Origin: Propionicimonas sp.
GTDB taxonomy: Bacteria; Actinomycetota; Actinomycetes; Propionibacteriales; Propionibacteriaceae
Length of the DNA: 64,000 bases
Assembly: GCA_013791955.1 (NCBI GenBank)
Contig: VMSW01000007.1
Location: 992,001-1,056,000 of the forward strand
Reading direction: 5' to 3'
Positions 11,161 to 19,023 of the stretch are shown in pieces (positions within the stretch are counted from its first letter, which is position 1; each line of letters starts with the position of its first letter). The translations under genes and the position numbers were made by a program. The notes under the pieces are model-generated. The model was not told the origin of the DNA and did no database searches. It saw only the letters and a list, made by a program, of their open reading frames with translations.

Positions 11161-11628
11161 ATGAGCGAGCTAGCCCAACAGATCCAGGCCGACATGGTGG
11201 CCTCGATGAAGGCCCACGACGACCTGACCCGGTCGACCTTGCGGATGGCCATCTCGGCGATCAAGAACGAGCAGGTTGCTGGCAAGCAGGCCCGCGAGCT
11301 TACCGACTCCGATGTGGTGATCGTGCTCAATCGCGAAGTGGCCAAGCGCCGCGACTCGGCCGAGGCCTACACCAGCGGTAACCGTCCTGAGCTGGCCGCG
11401 AAGGAACTGGCCGAAATTGAGGTGCTGCAGCGCTACCTGCCCGCTGCCCTCAGCGATGCCGAATTGGATGTACTTATCGCCAATGCCCTGGCCCAGGCCG
11501 AAGCCCAACTGGGGGCCAAACCGACCCTCAAACAGATGGGCGTCGTGATGAAGACCGTCACGGCCGAGGTCGCTGGCCGCGCCGAGGGTGGCAAGGTGGC
11601 CGCCAAGGTCAAGGCCGCGCTGGCCTGA
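11161..11628 (+). CDS. GatB/YqeY domain-containing protein
   Basis: The 155-residue helical protein has the YqeY fold, related to the tail domain of the GatB amidotransferase subunit and thought to bind tRNA. Typical segments are MKAHDDLTRSTLRMAISAIKN near the start, EVAKRRDSAEAY in the middle, and LQRYLPAALSDAELD with KPTLKQMGVVMK near the end. Function in bacteria is not established. I choose ATG 11161, preceded by GGAAAGGA, over an earlier in-frame start. It stands alone, divergent from metX. Confidence 0.9.
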   Translation: MSELAQQIQADMVASMKAHDDLTRSTLRMAISAIKNEQVAGKQARELTDSDVVIVLNREVAKRRDSAEAYTSGNRPELAAKELAEIEVLQRYLPAALSDAELDVLIANALAQAEAQLGAKPTLKQMGVVMKTVTAEVAGRAEGGKVAAKVKAALA

Positions 11629-11785
11629 GCCGCCAGCAGGCGTACGGGCGACTGGACGCAGACCTGAGGGGCACTGAGGGCTGGGACCGCACTCGGTTTG
11701 GGTCTAGGCTACGGCCGTGGCGGTTCACCGGATCGCCCAACCACCCCCAAAGCTTGACCACGCCGCATCGACCTTTTAGGACGTA

Positions 11786-12670
11786 ATGAGCTTCAGGGGG
11801 ATTGTTGCCTACTGCTGCTTGGCTGCCTTCTGGGCGGCGTTCTTCGTCGGTCTTGCCGTCGCCGTAGGTGCCCTCGGGATTGGCCTGGCCGCCGCAATCT
11901 TCGCCATCGTGGGCGGACTGAGCTTGTTGGCGATGGCCAAAATCGTCGGTCGAGAGTTGCGCTGGCACCTCGATTGGGCTGCGGTGCTGATGTGGGCGGC
12001 CCTGGGATTGACCATCCTGGTTGCGGTCGCCACCTCGGTGGCCCACCTCGGGTCGGCACTCAGCGCAGTGGTAGTGAGTTCGATTCCGCTATTCGCCACC
12101 GTAGTCGGCCAAATGCGTGGCCTGGAGCGAGTCACCGGGTTGGGTGCGTTGAGCATTCTGCTGGGCATCAGCGGCTTGTTGTTGGTGGCGGCGTTCCCCG
12201 TCGGCTATCCGAGCTGGGGATTCCTCGGCGGGGTCATTGCGGCTTTGGTGGCGGCCATCGCGGCCGGATCCTGCGGGCGTCATCTGGCGGCCCGATTGCA
12301 CTCCCCACGCGCATTGGAGACCGCCATTGCCGCCGCCCTGATCGGTGGCCTCGGCGCCTTGACCCTGACCCCATTCACCCCGGTGCCAGGAAGAGTTGAC
12401 GGGTGGCCGATCGCACTACTGGTGATGCTCGCCATCTGCTGCGGCTTCTTGGGATTGTTTGCGCTGTCGAGCGCTAGCGATTCAGTGCCCCGCCGCACGG
12501 CAGCCACTCTGCCTGGGGTCGGAACGGTGCTGGCCGCCATCGCTGGCGTGGTCTTATTGAGCGAAGTGGTTTCGTTCGCGCAGGTGCTCGGTATGTTCGC
12601 GATTCTCGCCGGCACCGCGCTGTTGCGCGGGCTGGTGCCCCGTTGGTTCCCGGCGTCCTGGCGGTCTTGA
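11786..12670 (+). CDS. EamA/DMT-family membrane transporter
   Basis: The 294-residue protein is almost entirely hydrophobic, with about ten predicted membrane helices in two internally similar halves. This is the layout of the drug/metabolite transporter superfamily (EamA domains). The segment VVSSIPLFATVVGQMRGLERVTGLGAL in the first half and TLPGVGTVLAAIAGVVLLSE in the second match the helix-9/10 and helix-3/4 patterns of EamA repeats. The substrate cannot be inferred. The first about 15 residues start with MSFRGIVAYCCLAAFWA, so no cleaved signal is expected. No operon partner; the next gene has its own promoter box. Confidence 0.75.
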   Translation: MSFRGIVAYCCLAAFWAAFFVGLAVAVGALGIGLAAAIFAIVGGLSLLAMAKIVGRELRWHLDWAAVLMWAALGLTILVAVATSVAHLGSALSAVVVSSIPLFATVVGQMRGLERVTGLGALSILLGISGLLLVAAFPVGYPSWGFLGGVIAALVAAIAAGSCGRHLAARLHSPRALETAIAAALIGGLGALTLTPFTPVPGRVDGWPIALLVMLAICCGFLGLFALSSASDSVPRRTAATLPGVGTVLAAIAGVVLLSEVVSFAQVLGMFAILAGTALLRGLVPRWFPASWRS

Positions 12671-12693
12671 CCCGCGGGGGCACCTAATCGCCC

Positions 12694-12699
12694 TAATCT
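12694..12699 (+). promoter_or_regulatory. -10 box of leaderless AI-2E-family promoter
   Basis: TAATCT ends 6 bases before the ATG at 12706. A TTGACC hexamer at 12667-12672 lies 21 bases upstream, longer than an ideal -35 spacing. Confidence 0.5.
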
Positions 12700-12705
12700 G
12701 TCCAC

Positions 12706-13905
12706 ATGACGCGCTCTGAAACCCCCGATGCGTCCGCGCCGACCGAGGCCGAGCAGCCGAAGTCGCCCGACTCCGAGGAAGTCCTAACCGATGTCGTGGC
12801 GGCGGCAGCCGAGCCGGCCCGTCCCCGTTCATTGAAGGTGTTGGCCGACTTCAAGAATCCGTTTAGCTGGGGCTTTGTGGCCACCATTGGTGTCCTGCTC
12901 GCGCTCGCCCTGGGCGGCGCGTTGGCCTCACTATCCACGGTGCTGGTCTGGATGGGCATCGCCTTGTTCATCGCGTTGGCCTTGGACCCGATGGTGAAGT
13001 GGTTGGAGGGGCGCGGTTTGGCGCGCGGGATCAGCATCGCGCTGGTCTTCCTCGGCTTCGCCCTAGTACTCGGCGGGTTGTTGGCCCTAGTGGTGCCGAC
13101 CGCAGTGCGTCAGATCTCGCTGTTTGCGGCCTCCGTGCCGACCTACCTCACCGACCTGCAGAATGCGCCCTGGTTCCAGTCCCTCATCGCTGCCACTGGT
13201 CAAAGCGATTGGTACAGCACCTTGCTCACCCAAGCTCGCACCTGGCTGTCGGATCCGGCCAATCTGCTGGCCCTTGGTGGTGGTGCGCTCACGGTGGGCA
13301 CCGGGCTGGTCAACTGGGCTTCGGGCAGCTTTGTAGTGCTGGTGCTCACCTTGTACTTCTTGGCGTCGCTGCGCACCATGAAGGCAGCGCTGGTGCGGCT
13401 GGCCCCGGCGTATTCGCGGCCTCAATTGGCATCCTTTGCCGACCGCATGACCGACTCGGTCGGCAACTATGTGTCCGGGATGGCGATCTTGGCCACCTGC
13501 AACGCCCTGTTCTCCTTCATAGTCCTCAGTTTGCTCGGCGTGCCGTTCGCGGCCCTGTTGGCCTTCGCCGCGTTGATCCTGACGATGATCCCGATGATCG
13601 GTTCACCAGTGTTCTGGGTGTTGGCCACGGTGGTCAGCCTGTTCACCTCATGGTGGGCCGCGCTGATCTTCACCATCGCCTACAACGTCTACATCCAGAT
13701 CGAGGCCTACGTGATGACCCCACGGGTGATGAACAAAGCGGTCAACATCCCCGGGCTGCTGGTCGTGATCGGCGCCCTGGTTGGTGGCACGCTATTTGGC
13801 CTGCTCGGCGCCCTGGTGGCCGTGCCGGTCACCGCATCGCTGCTGATGGTGGTGCAGGAAGTGTTCCTGCCAAAGCAGGACGCGAAGACGGTTTCGCCCA
13901 ACTGA
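12706..13905 (+). CDS. AI-2E family transporter (UPF0118)
   Basis: The 399-residue membrane protein starts with a hydrophilic, acidic 45-residue cytoplasmic tail, then has about eight helices. The AI-2E transporter pattern is visible: ALFIALALDPMVKWLEGRGL early, a central soluble loop (residues about 135-195), and the conserved LTMIPMIGSPVFW plus NVYIQIEAYVMTPRVMNKAVN near the C-terminus. Members export or exchange various substrates (the name comes from E. coli TqsA); a role in autoinducer-2 transport should not be assumed. A bidirectional hairpin follows the stop codon. Confidence 0.88.
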   Translation: MTRSETPDASAPTEAEQPKSPDSEEVLTDVVAAAAEPARPRSLKVLADFKNPFSWGFVATIGVLLALALGGALASLSTVLVWMGIALFIALALDPMVKWLEGRGLARGISIALVFLGFALVLGGLLALVVPTAVRQISLFAASVPTYLTDLQNAPWFQSLIAATGQSDWYSTLLTQARTWLSDPANLLALGGGALTVGTGLVNWASGSFVVLVLTLYFLASLRTMKAALVRLAPAYSRPQLASFADRMTDSVGNYVSGMAILATCNALFSFIVLSLLGVPFAALLAFAALILTMIPMIGSPVFWVLATVVSLFTSWWAALIFTIAYNVYIQIEAYVMTPRVMNKAVNIPGLLVVIGALVGGTLFGLLGALVAVPVTASLLMVVQEVFLPKQDAKTVSPN

Positions 13906-13932
13906 GCCGAGCTGGCTAGGCCGGCTCGGTTG
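13899..13932. terminator. Bidirectional terminator-like hairpin
   Basis: CAAC-T-GAGCC pairs with GGCTC-G-GTTG (nine pairs, one mismatch) around a 14-base loop. It lies across the stop codons of two convergent genes and lacks a clear T-run. Confidence 0.45.
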
Positions 13933-14428
13933 CCGGTTTGTGGGCCGACGCCAACTCGGCGAAGGTGGTGGCCAACTCTGCTGGCGAAGTGAAGCGGCGC
14001 AGCCGGACCTTTGGTGCCAATGCTGTCAGCCGGTCCAGTTCGTCATTGAGGTATTCGCGACGCCAGCGGAACAGCCAAACCCGAAGGTCGCGGCGCTCCT
14101 CGGGGTATTGCAGAGCACGAATCAGGCAGGTCAGAGGGCTGAAGTCGAGCACCCACACCTCGTCAGGATGGCCGAGGCGCGGCTCGTCGGCATCGAATGG
14201 ACCCAAATCAGCATCGAGCACCCAGCGTTCGCTGGTGTCGAGCTCCTGTTGCACCTTCGCCCAGTGGGCGGCTGGTTGCGGACGTCGGTCTACCGGCCAG
14301 AAGTGCTTGTCGATCCGAATGATCGGTCGTCCGGTGATCTCGGCCAGTCGTTTCGCCGCTGGCGTGGCGTCCGTTCCCCCGCGGCCGAGAATCGCGATTC
14401 GACTGCCGAGTTCCATCTGTTCCTGCAT
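13916..14428 (-). CDS. P-loop kinase-like protein with degenerate Walker A
   Basis: The 170-residue protein resembles adenylate-kinase-like or FlaR (topology-modulation) small P-loop proteins. The N-terminal strand IAILGRGG is followed by TDATPAAKRLAEITG. PIIRIDKHFWPVDRRP has the typical family Asp, and WVLDADLG and EVWVLDFSPLTCLIR follow at the Walker B position. The expected GxxGxGK(S/T) loop reads GRGGTDATPAAK, so the phosphate-binding lysine is absent from its normal place. Nucleotide binding may be lost or altered. An alternative start is ATG 14416, preceded by AGGA. It is monocistronic, convergent with the AI-2E gene. Confidence 0.6.
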   Translation of the reverse strand: MQEQMELGSRIAILGRGGTDATPAAKRLAEITGRPIIRIDKHFWPVDRRPQPAAHWAKVQQELDTSERWVLDADLGPFDADEPRLGHPDEVWVLDFSPLTCLIRALQYPEERRDLRVWLFRWRREYLNDELDRLTALAPKVRLRRFTSPAELATTFAELASAHKPATEPA

Positions 14429-14663
14429 GTTCAGATGATTTCAGCTGTCAGGCCCGGGCGCAGCAGAAACCTCTGAAATGTCCGTACAAACCACGCCGAG
14501 GCTTCGGTCGGTGGTCAATGGCGCGCTGTTCAGCCGCTGGGACGGCCGTACCTAATTCACCAAATTGGCCCCCAATGGGTGACTGCGCCGGTCCCTCGCG
14601 CCGGGTTAACCTCCCTTGGACGGGCCTTCGCCTATTCCCGACACCGTCGATAGCGAGCCGAGG

Positions 14664-16070
14664 ATGACCCTTACTCTCCCCCGCCGCGCCCTCGTCGATC
14701 CTGACGAGTTGCCGCCGCTATCGTTGCGCGCCTCCGTACCCCAGCCTTTCGCCCCCACCTCAGCAGAGCCAGATGCGCTGGACGGCTTCGAACTCGGGCG
14801 CGAATGGCTGCGCAAGCTCAACTGGGGTTTGTTCGAGACGCTGGTGGAGACCGCCTTCTCCCGTGACGGCTTCCTGGTACTGCCAGCGCCAGCTCGCCTG
14901 GCCGGGCGCGCAGACATGGTGTTGGAGCGGCGGGGTGAGCGGCTGTTTGTCCAATGCAAGCACTGGAAGGCCTGGCAGGTTGGCACCCCGACTGTGCGGG
15001 AGCTACAGGCGCTTGTTTCGCTCGACCGTGCCACCGGCGGCATCGTGATTACGGCTGGTAAGTACAGCGTGGAAGCGCTCGCGTTCGCTGGCGAGGTCGG
15101 CCTGATCCTGCTGGACGGTGACGACCTGCTCCGGATGGCGGTCGGGGCGCCGGTGCTGCCACTGGCGGAGGAAACCACGACGCAATGGAGGGCACCGGCG
15201 GCTTGGACCGCGTTCGGCGCCCCCACCTGTCCGGTCTGTGAAGCGCCGATGTTGTACAAGCGGGTGCGGATGGGTGCCCATGCCGGTACGCGCTTTTGGG
15301 GTTGCCCCGGCTTCCCGACTTGCCGAGCGGTCCGCGAGGCTGGCCCCGGCACGGCCCTGCCGATGGAGCGCCCGGTCGCTGGCGCCGAACTCAGCGCCGT
15401 CGCGGTCTACGACCACCAGACTCCCCCGGCAACCGCCGACTCAAGTACCCCCATGGCGCAGGACCCACCCGCCGCAGCGCCGGTGATTGATGACCCGGCA
15501 CCCGCTGAGGTCGAATTCGCTGCCGACCCGCCGAAGCTGACCGAGCCACCAGTGGACCAGCCTGGGTCACCGAACCTGACCGCACTGGTCGAATCGACCC
15601 CGAATGAACCGATCAGCGAACCAGCGGAGGCCGGTGAACTCCTGCTGGCACTGCTGGCCCCCGAGCCGACCTACGCCGAACCTCGGCCGCGGACGATTCA
15701 GCCAGCGCCGCTGCGCGCGCCAACGTTCGGCGGTGCGCTCGCGCCACCGCTGGCCTGGCCACCGGACACCTTCAGGGCGGTGCCACCGGCTGCTGTTCAA
15801 CCGCAGCCGGTTCGACCGCAGCCGGTTCGACCCTCACCCGCTCAACCCGCATCCGTCCAAATCGAAAATCCCGTACCGGGCCCAGCCGCACCCAGATTTG
15901 CCGAAGTAGAGCCGCAACTGGCGACTGCGGAACCGGAGACTGACGAGGGCGGGCATCGGCGCAGCACGGTGCGCCTGATGGCAGTGATCCTGATTTGTGC
16001 TGCGGCTGCTGTGGTGGTCGCAGCTGCGGTGCCCGCAGTGCTGCAAGTCGTCCGGCTGCTCACCCGCTAG
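14664..16070 (+). CDS. Mrr-like restriction endonuclease domain, zinc ribbon and membrane anchor
   Basis: The 468-residue protein has four parts. Residues about 45-165 form an Mrr-type PD-(D/E)xK nuclease-like domain with GRADMVLERRGERLF and VQCKHW, giving the Asp and Gln-x-Lys catalytic residues. A topoisomerase-type C4 zinc ribbon follows: CPVCEAPM then FWGCPGFPTC. A long Pro/Ala-rich linker contains two PQPVR repeats. A single membrane helix ends the protein (LMAVILICAAAAVVV). This suggests a membrane-tethered protein facing DNA in the cytoplasm, perhaps cutting modified or incoming DNA. No methyltransferase is adjacent. I start at ATG 14664 with GAGG upstream; TTG 14616 would add 16 residues. 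Confidence 0.7.
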   Translation: MTLTLPRRALVDPDELPPLSLRASVPQPFAPTSAEPDALDGFELGREWLRKLNWGLFETLVETAFSRDGFLVLPAPARLAGRADMVLERRGERLFVQCKHWKAWQVGTPTVRELQALVSLDRATGGIVITAGKYSVEALAFAGEVGLILLDGDDLLRMAVGAPVLPLAEETTTQWRAPAAWTAFGAPTCPVCEAPMLYKRVRMGAHAGTRFWGCPGFPTCRAVREAGPGTALPMERPVAGAELSAVAVYDHQTPPATADSSTPMAQDPPAAAPVIDDPAPAEVEFAADPPKLTEPPVDQPGSPNLTALVESTPNEPISEPAEAGELLLALLAPEPTYAEPRPRTIQPAPLRAPTFGGALAPPLAWPPDTFRAVPPAAVQPQPVRPQPVRPSPAQPASVQIENPVPGPAAPRFAEVEPQLATAEPETDEGGHRRSTVRLMAVILICAAAAVVVAAAVPAVLQVVRLLTR

Positions 16071-16149
16071 GCCGCATCGTCGGTTGGCGAGCTGGCCATT
16101 ATCTGGGCGCCTGCTGCCGCGTCACACCAAATGGATACGGTCTGGTCTT

Positions 16150-16167
16150 GCTGATCAGGGGATCAGC
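16150..16167 (+). promoter_or_regulatory. Hairpin/operator-like inverted repeat upstream of aguA
   Basis: GCTGATC and GATCAGC form a perfect 7-bp inverted repeat around AGGG. A TACGGT box at 16136-16141 would place the transcription start right before it, so the repeat is either an operator or a 5'-end mRNA hairpin. The aguA Shine-Dalgarno sequence follows at about 16175-16179. Confidence 0.35.
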
Positions 16168-16184
16168 TCTCGCTAGGAGACTCA

Positions 16185-17228
16185 ATGGGTTGGCGAATGC
16201 CGTCGGAAACCGCAGCGCACGAGCGCACCTGGATGGCCTTCCCACGGGAGGGCTACACCCTCGGCCAGACCTCCGGCGACCGCGAAGAGGGCTATGCGGC
16301 TTGGTGCGCTACCGCCCACGCGATCTCGGAGTTCGAGCCGGTGACCATGGTCGTCGACCCCTCCGAGCTGAGTCGGGCGCGGCGAATGCTCTCGGCCCAA
16401 ATCGAGTTGATTGTTGCGCCGCTGGATGAGTTCTGGATGCGCGATTTCGGCCCCACCTTCGTGGTCGACGATGCCCGCCCCGAGGCGTTGGGCGCAGTCA
16501 CCTGGACCTTCAACGGTTGGGGCGACCAGGAGTGGGCCCAATGGCAGGATTCGGCGCTAATCGGTGCTCGGGTCGCCGAGATCGCTGGCGCGGAAACCCT
16601 CAGTTCGCCGCTGGTGAACGAGGGCGGTGGCCTGCATGTCGACGGTCAGGGCACCGTGCTGCTCACCGAGACCGTCCAACTCGACCCGCGGCGCAACCCT
16701 GACGCCAATCGAGCCAGCGTGGAGGCTGAACTCGCCCGGACGATCGGGGCCACCCACGCGATTTGGCTACCGCGCGGACTCACCCGCGACTACGACGAGT
16801 TCGGCACAAATGGGCATGTCGACATCGTGGCCACCATGCCATCGCCAGGACGGGTGCTCCTACACACCCAGCAAGCTGGCGAGCATCCCGACTACGAGGT
16901 CTCCAAGCAGTTGCGGGCCCTCTTAGCCAGCGTTACCGACGCCCACGGGCAAACACTGGAGGTCATCGACCTGCCGGCCCCGGCCACGCTGCGCGATAGC
17001 GATGGCTACCTCGACTGGAGCTACGTCAACCATCTGGTCGTCAACGGCGGGGTGGTGGCTTGCGCCTTCGCCGAACCGGAGGCCGATGCCCGCGCAGTCG
17101 AGATCCTCCAGGACGCCTACCCGGGCCGCCAGGTAGTTGCCGTCGATGCTCGGCCAATCTTCGCCCGCGGCGGCGGGGTCCATTGCATTACCCAACAGCA
17201 GCCACGAGTGGGTCTTGCCGGTGTTTGA
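16185..17228 (+). CDS. aguA: Agmatine deiminase family protein
   Basis: The 347-residue enzyme belongs to the peptidyl-arginine-deiminase-like guanidino hydrolases and should convert agmatine to N-carbamoylputrescine and ammonia. The motifs are in family order: WMRDFGPTFVV, NEGGGLHVDGQG, NGHVDIVA (catalytic His) and GGGVHCITQQQP (catalytic Cys). It is slightly shorter than many AguA proteins. The ATG has AGGAGA upstream. The next gene, an amidase, overlaps its 3' end by 8 bases. Usually N-carbamoylputrescine amidohydrolase (AguB, nitrilase fold) is the partner. Here an amidase-signature enzyme takes that place, so the coupled step is uncertain. Confidence 0.9.
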   Translation: MGWRMPSETAAHERTWMAFPREGYTLGQTSGDREEGYAAWCATAHAISEFEPVTMVVDPSELSRARRMLSAQIELIVAPLDEFWMRDFGPTFVVDDARPEALGAVTWTFNGWGDQEWAQWQDSALIGARVAEIAGAETLSSPLVNEGGGLHVDGQGTVLLTETVQLDPRRNPDANRASVEAELARTIGATHAIWLPRGLTRDYDEFGTNGHVDIVATMPSPGRVLLHTQQAGEHPDYEVSKQLRALLASVTDAHGQTLEVIDLPAPATLRDSDGYLDWSYVNHLVVNGGVVACAFAEPEADARAVEILQDAYPGRQVVAVDARPIFARGGGVHCITQQQPRVGLAGV

Positions 17229-18942
17229 CGTTGTTGAGGCCACCATCGCCGAGTTGCGCGCCGCTCTGGAGACGGGCCGCACCACCAGTGTGGGGCTGGT
17301 GGCGGCCTACTTGGCCCGCCTGGAGGCTTACGAAGGGCCAGCCACCGCGACTGCCCTCAACGCCGTCGTGGTGCGCAATCCGGACGCGCTGGCCGAGGCC
17401 CGCGCTTCCGACGAACGGCGGGCGAGCGGCCGAACCCTAGGGCCTTTGGACGGCATCCCCTACACCGCCAAGGACAGCTACCTGGTGCGTGGCCTCACCG
17501 CCGCTGCGGGCAGTCCGGCCTTCGCCGAGTTGGTCGCTCAGCGCGACGCGTTCACCATTGAACGGCTGCGCGGTGGCGGGGCGATCTGCCTGGGGCTGAC
17601 CAACATGCCGCCGATGGCCAACGGCGGCATGCAGCGCGGTATCTACGGCCGGGCCGAGAGCCCCTACAACGCCGACTACCTGACGGCTCCGTTCGGCTCT
17701 GGCTCTTCAAACGGTTCGGCCACCGCGACTGCGGCCAGCTTCGCCGCCTTCGGGTTGGGCGAGGAGACCTGGTCGAGTGGCCGCGGCCCGGCCTCCAACA
17801 ACGCGCTGTGCGCCTACACCCCGTCGTGGGGGGTGATTTCGGTGCGCGGCAACTGGCCGTTGGTGCCCACCATGGACGTGGTGGTGCCGCAGACCCGGAC
17901 GATGGCTGACCTGCTGGAGATCCTTGAGGTGGTCGTGGCCGATGACCACGAGACCCGCGGTGACTTCTGGCGCACCCAGCCGTGGCTGGAGTTGCCGCGG
18001 GCCAGCGAGGTGCGTCCGTCGAGCTACCCGGGGCTGGCACCGGCCTCGTTGGTCGAGGCGCGGCAAACCCTGGCTGGTCGGCGCATCGGCGTCCCGAGAA
18101 TGTATGTCAACGCCGACCCTGAGGCCGGCACCGCTGCGGAGCCCGGCATCGGCGGGCCGACCGGGCAGCGCATTGACACCCGTGCGACAGTGCTGGAGTT
18201 GTGGCGCGGCGCCCGCGCTGACCTGGAGGCTGCCGGTGCGAGGGTGGTCGAGGTCGACTTCCCGGTGGTGTCCAACTATGAAGGTGATCGTCCGGGGGCG
18301 CCCACGATCGCCTCTCGCGGTTGGGTGAGCCCTGAGTATCTTGCCCACGAGATTCTCGACCTCTGTGCGTGGGGTTGGGACGACTTCCTGCGCGCCAACG
18401 CAGACCCGGCACTCCGGGACCTTTCGGTGGTCAATGGCGCCCAGATCTTCCCGCCGCCTGCGGGAGCGCTGCCGGATCGCTACACCGGCTTCGATGACGA
18501 CATCACTGGATATCCGCAGTTCATTCGCGAGCATCCGATTGGTGCGCTGACCGAGATTCCGCAGCTGGCTGAAGGCTTGGCCGGGCTGATCCGCACCCGC
18601 GAGGCCGACCTGGAAGCCTGGATGACCGAGCTAGGGCTAGACGCGGTCGCCTTCCCCGCAGTGGCCGATGTCGGCCCGGCCGACATGGACGTGAACCGGG
18701 CCTCGGCCGACTTGGGCTGGCGCAATGGGGTGTGGGTGGCCAACGGCAATCTGGCGATCCGCCACCTCGGTATTCCCACGGTGACGGTGCCGATGGGCCT
18801 GCTCGCCGATATCGGGATGCCAGTTGGGCTGACTTTCGCTGGCCGCGCCTACGACGACAATGCCCTGCTCCGGCTGGGAGCAGCCTTTGAGGCCCTTGGG
18901 CAGCGGCGCACTCCCCCGCCGCGGACCCCACCGCTGGGCTGA
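17221..18942 (+). CDS. Amidase (amidase-signature family)
   Basis: The 573-residue hydrolase shows the Ser-cisSer-Lys catalytic layout. Lys is in GIPYTAKDSY, and a Ser-rich loop GSGSSNGSATATAAS is followed by the nucleophile region ETWSSGRGPASNNA. The normal consensus GGSSGGSA is altered to GSGSSNGSA. C-terminal LGIPTVTVPMG and GLTFAGRAYDD are typical of amidases. The substrate is unknown; position after agmatine deiminase suggests a guanidino- or ureido-compound pathway (inference). I chose GTG 17221, which overlaps the aguA stop; an ATG at 17137 lies inside aguA and is unlikely. Confidence 0.85.
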   Translation: MFDVVEATIAELRAALETGRTTSVGLVAAYLARLEAYEGPATATALNAVVVRNPDALAEARASDERRASGRTLGPLDGIPYTAKDSYLVRGLTAAAGSPAFAELVAQRDAFTIERLRGGGAICLGLTNMPPMANGGMQRGIYGRAESPYNADYLTAPFGSGSSNGSATATAASFAAFGLGEETWSSGRGPASNNALCAYTPSWGVISVRGNWPLVPTMDVVVPQTRTMADLLEILEVVVADDHETRGDFWRTQPWLELPRASEVRPSSYPGLAPASLVEARQTLAGRRIGVPRMYVNADPEAGTAAEPGIGGPTGQRIDTRATVLELWRGARADLEAAGARVVEVDFPVVSNYEGDRPGAPTIASRGWVSPEYLAHEILDLCAWGWDDFLRANADPALRDLSVVNGAQIFPPPAGALPDRYTGFDDDITGYPQFIREHPIGALTEIPQLAEGLAGLIRTREADLEAWMTELGLDAVAFPAVADVGPADMDVNRASADLGWRNGVWVANGNLAIRHLGIPTVTVPMGLLADIGMPVGLTFAGRAYDDNALLRLGAAFEALGQRRTPPPRTPPLG

Positions 18943-18987
18943 ACTGAGGCCAGGCAGGCCAGACACCCGGCTGTAACCGGCCCTGTT

Positions 18988-18993
18988 TATGAT
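18988..18993 (+). promoter_or_regulatory. -10-like box upstream of amidohydrolase gene
   Basis: TATGAT matches the sigma-A -10 consensus well and would give a transcript starting near 19000. That leaves a leader of about 24 bases containing the GAGGAGG ribosome-binding site at 19012-19018. No clear -35 is seen. Confidence 0.4.
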
Positions 18994-19023
18994 CGCCGCC
19001 GAGTGCTGTTTGAGGAGGCTGTG

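Noticed and set aside
15800-15840. Short tandem repeat in the Mrr-like gene
   Set aside because: It is just two copies of a PQPVR coding unit in the Pro-rich linker, explained by the protein.
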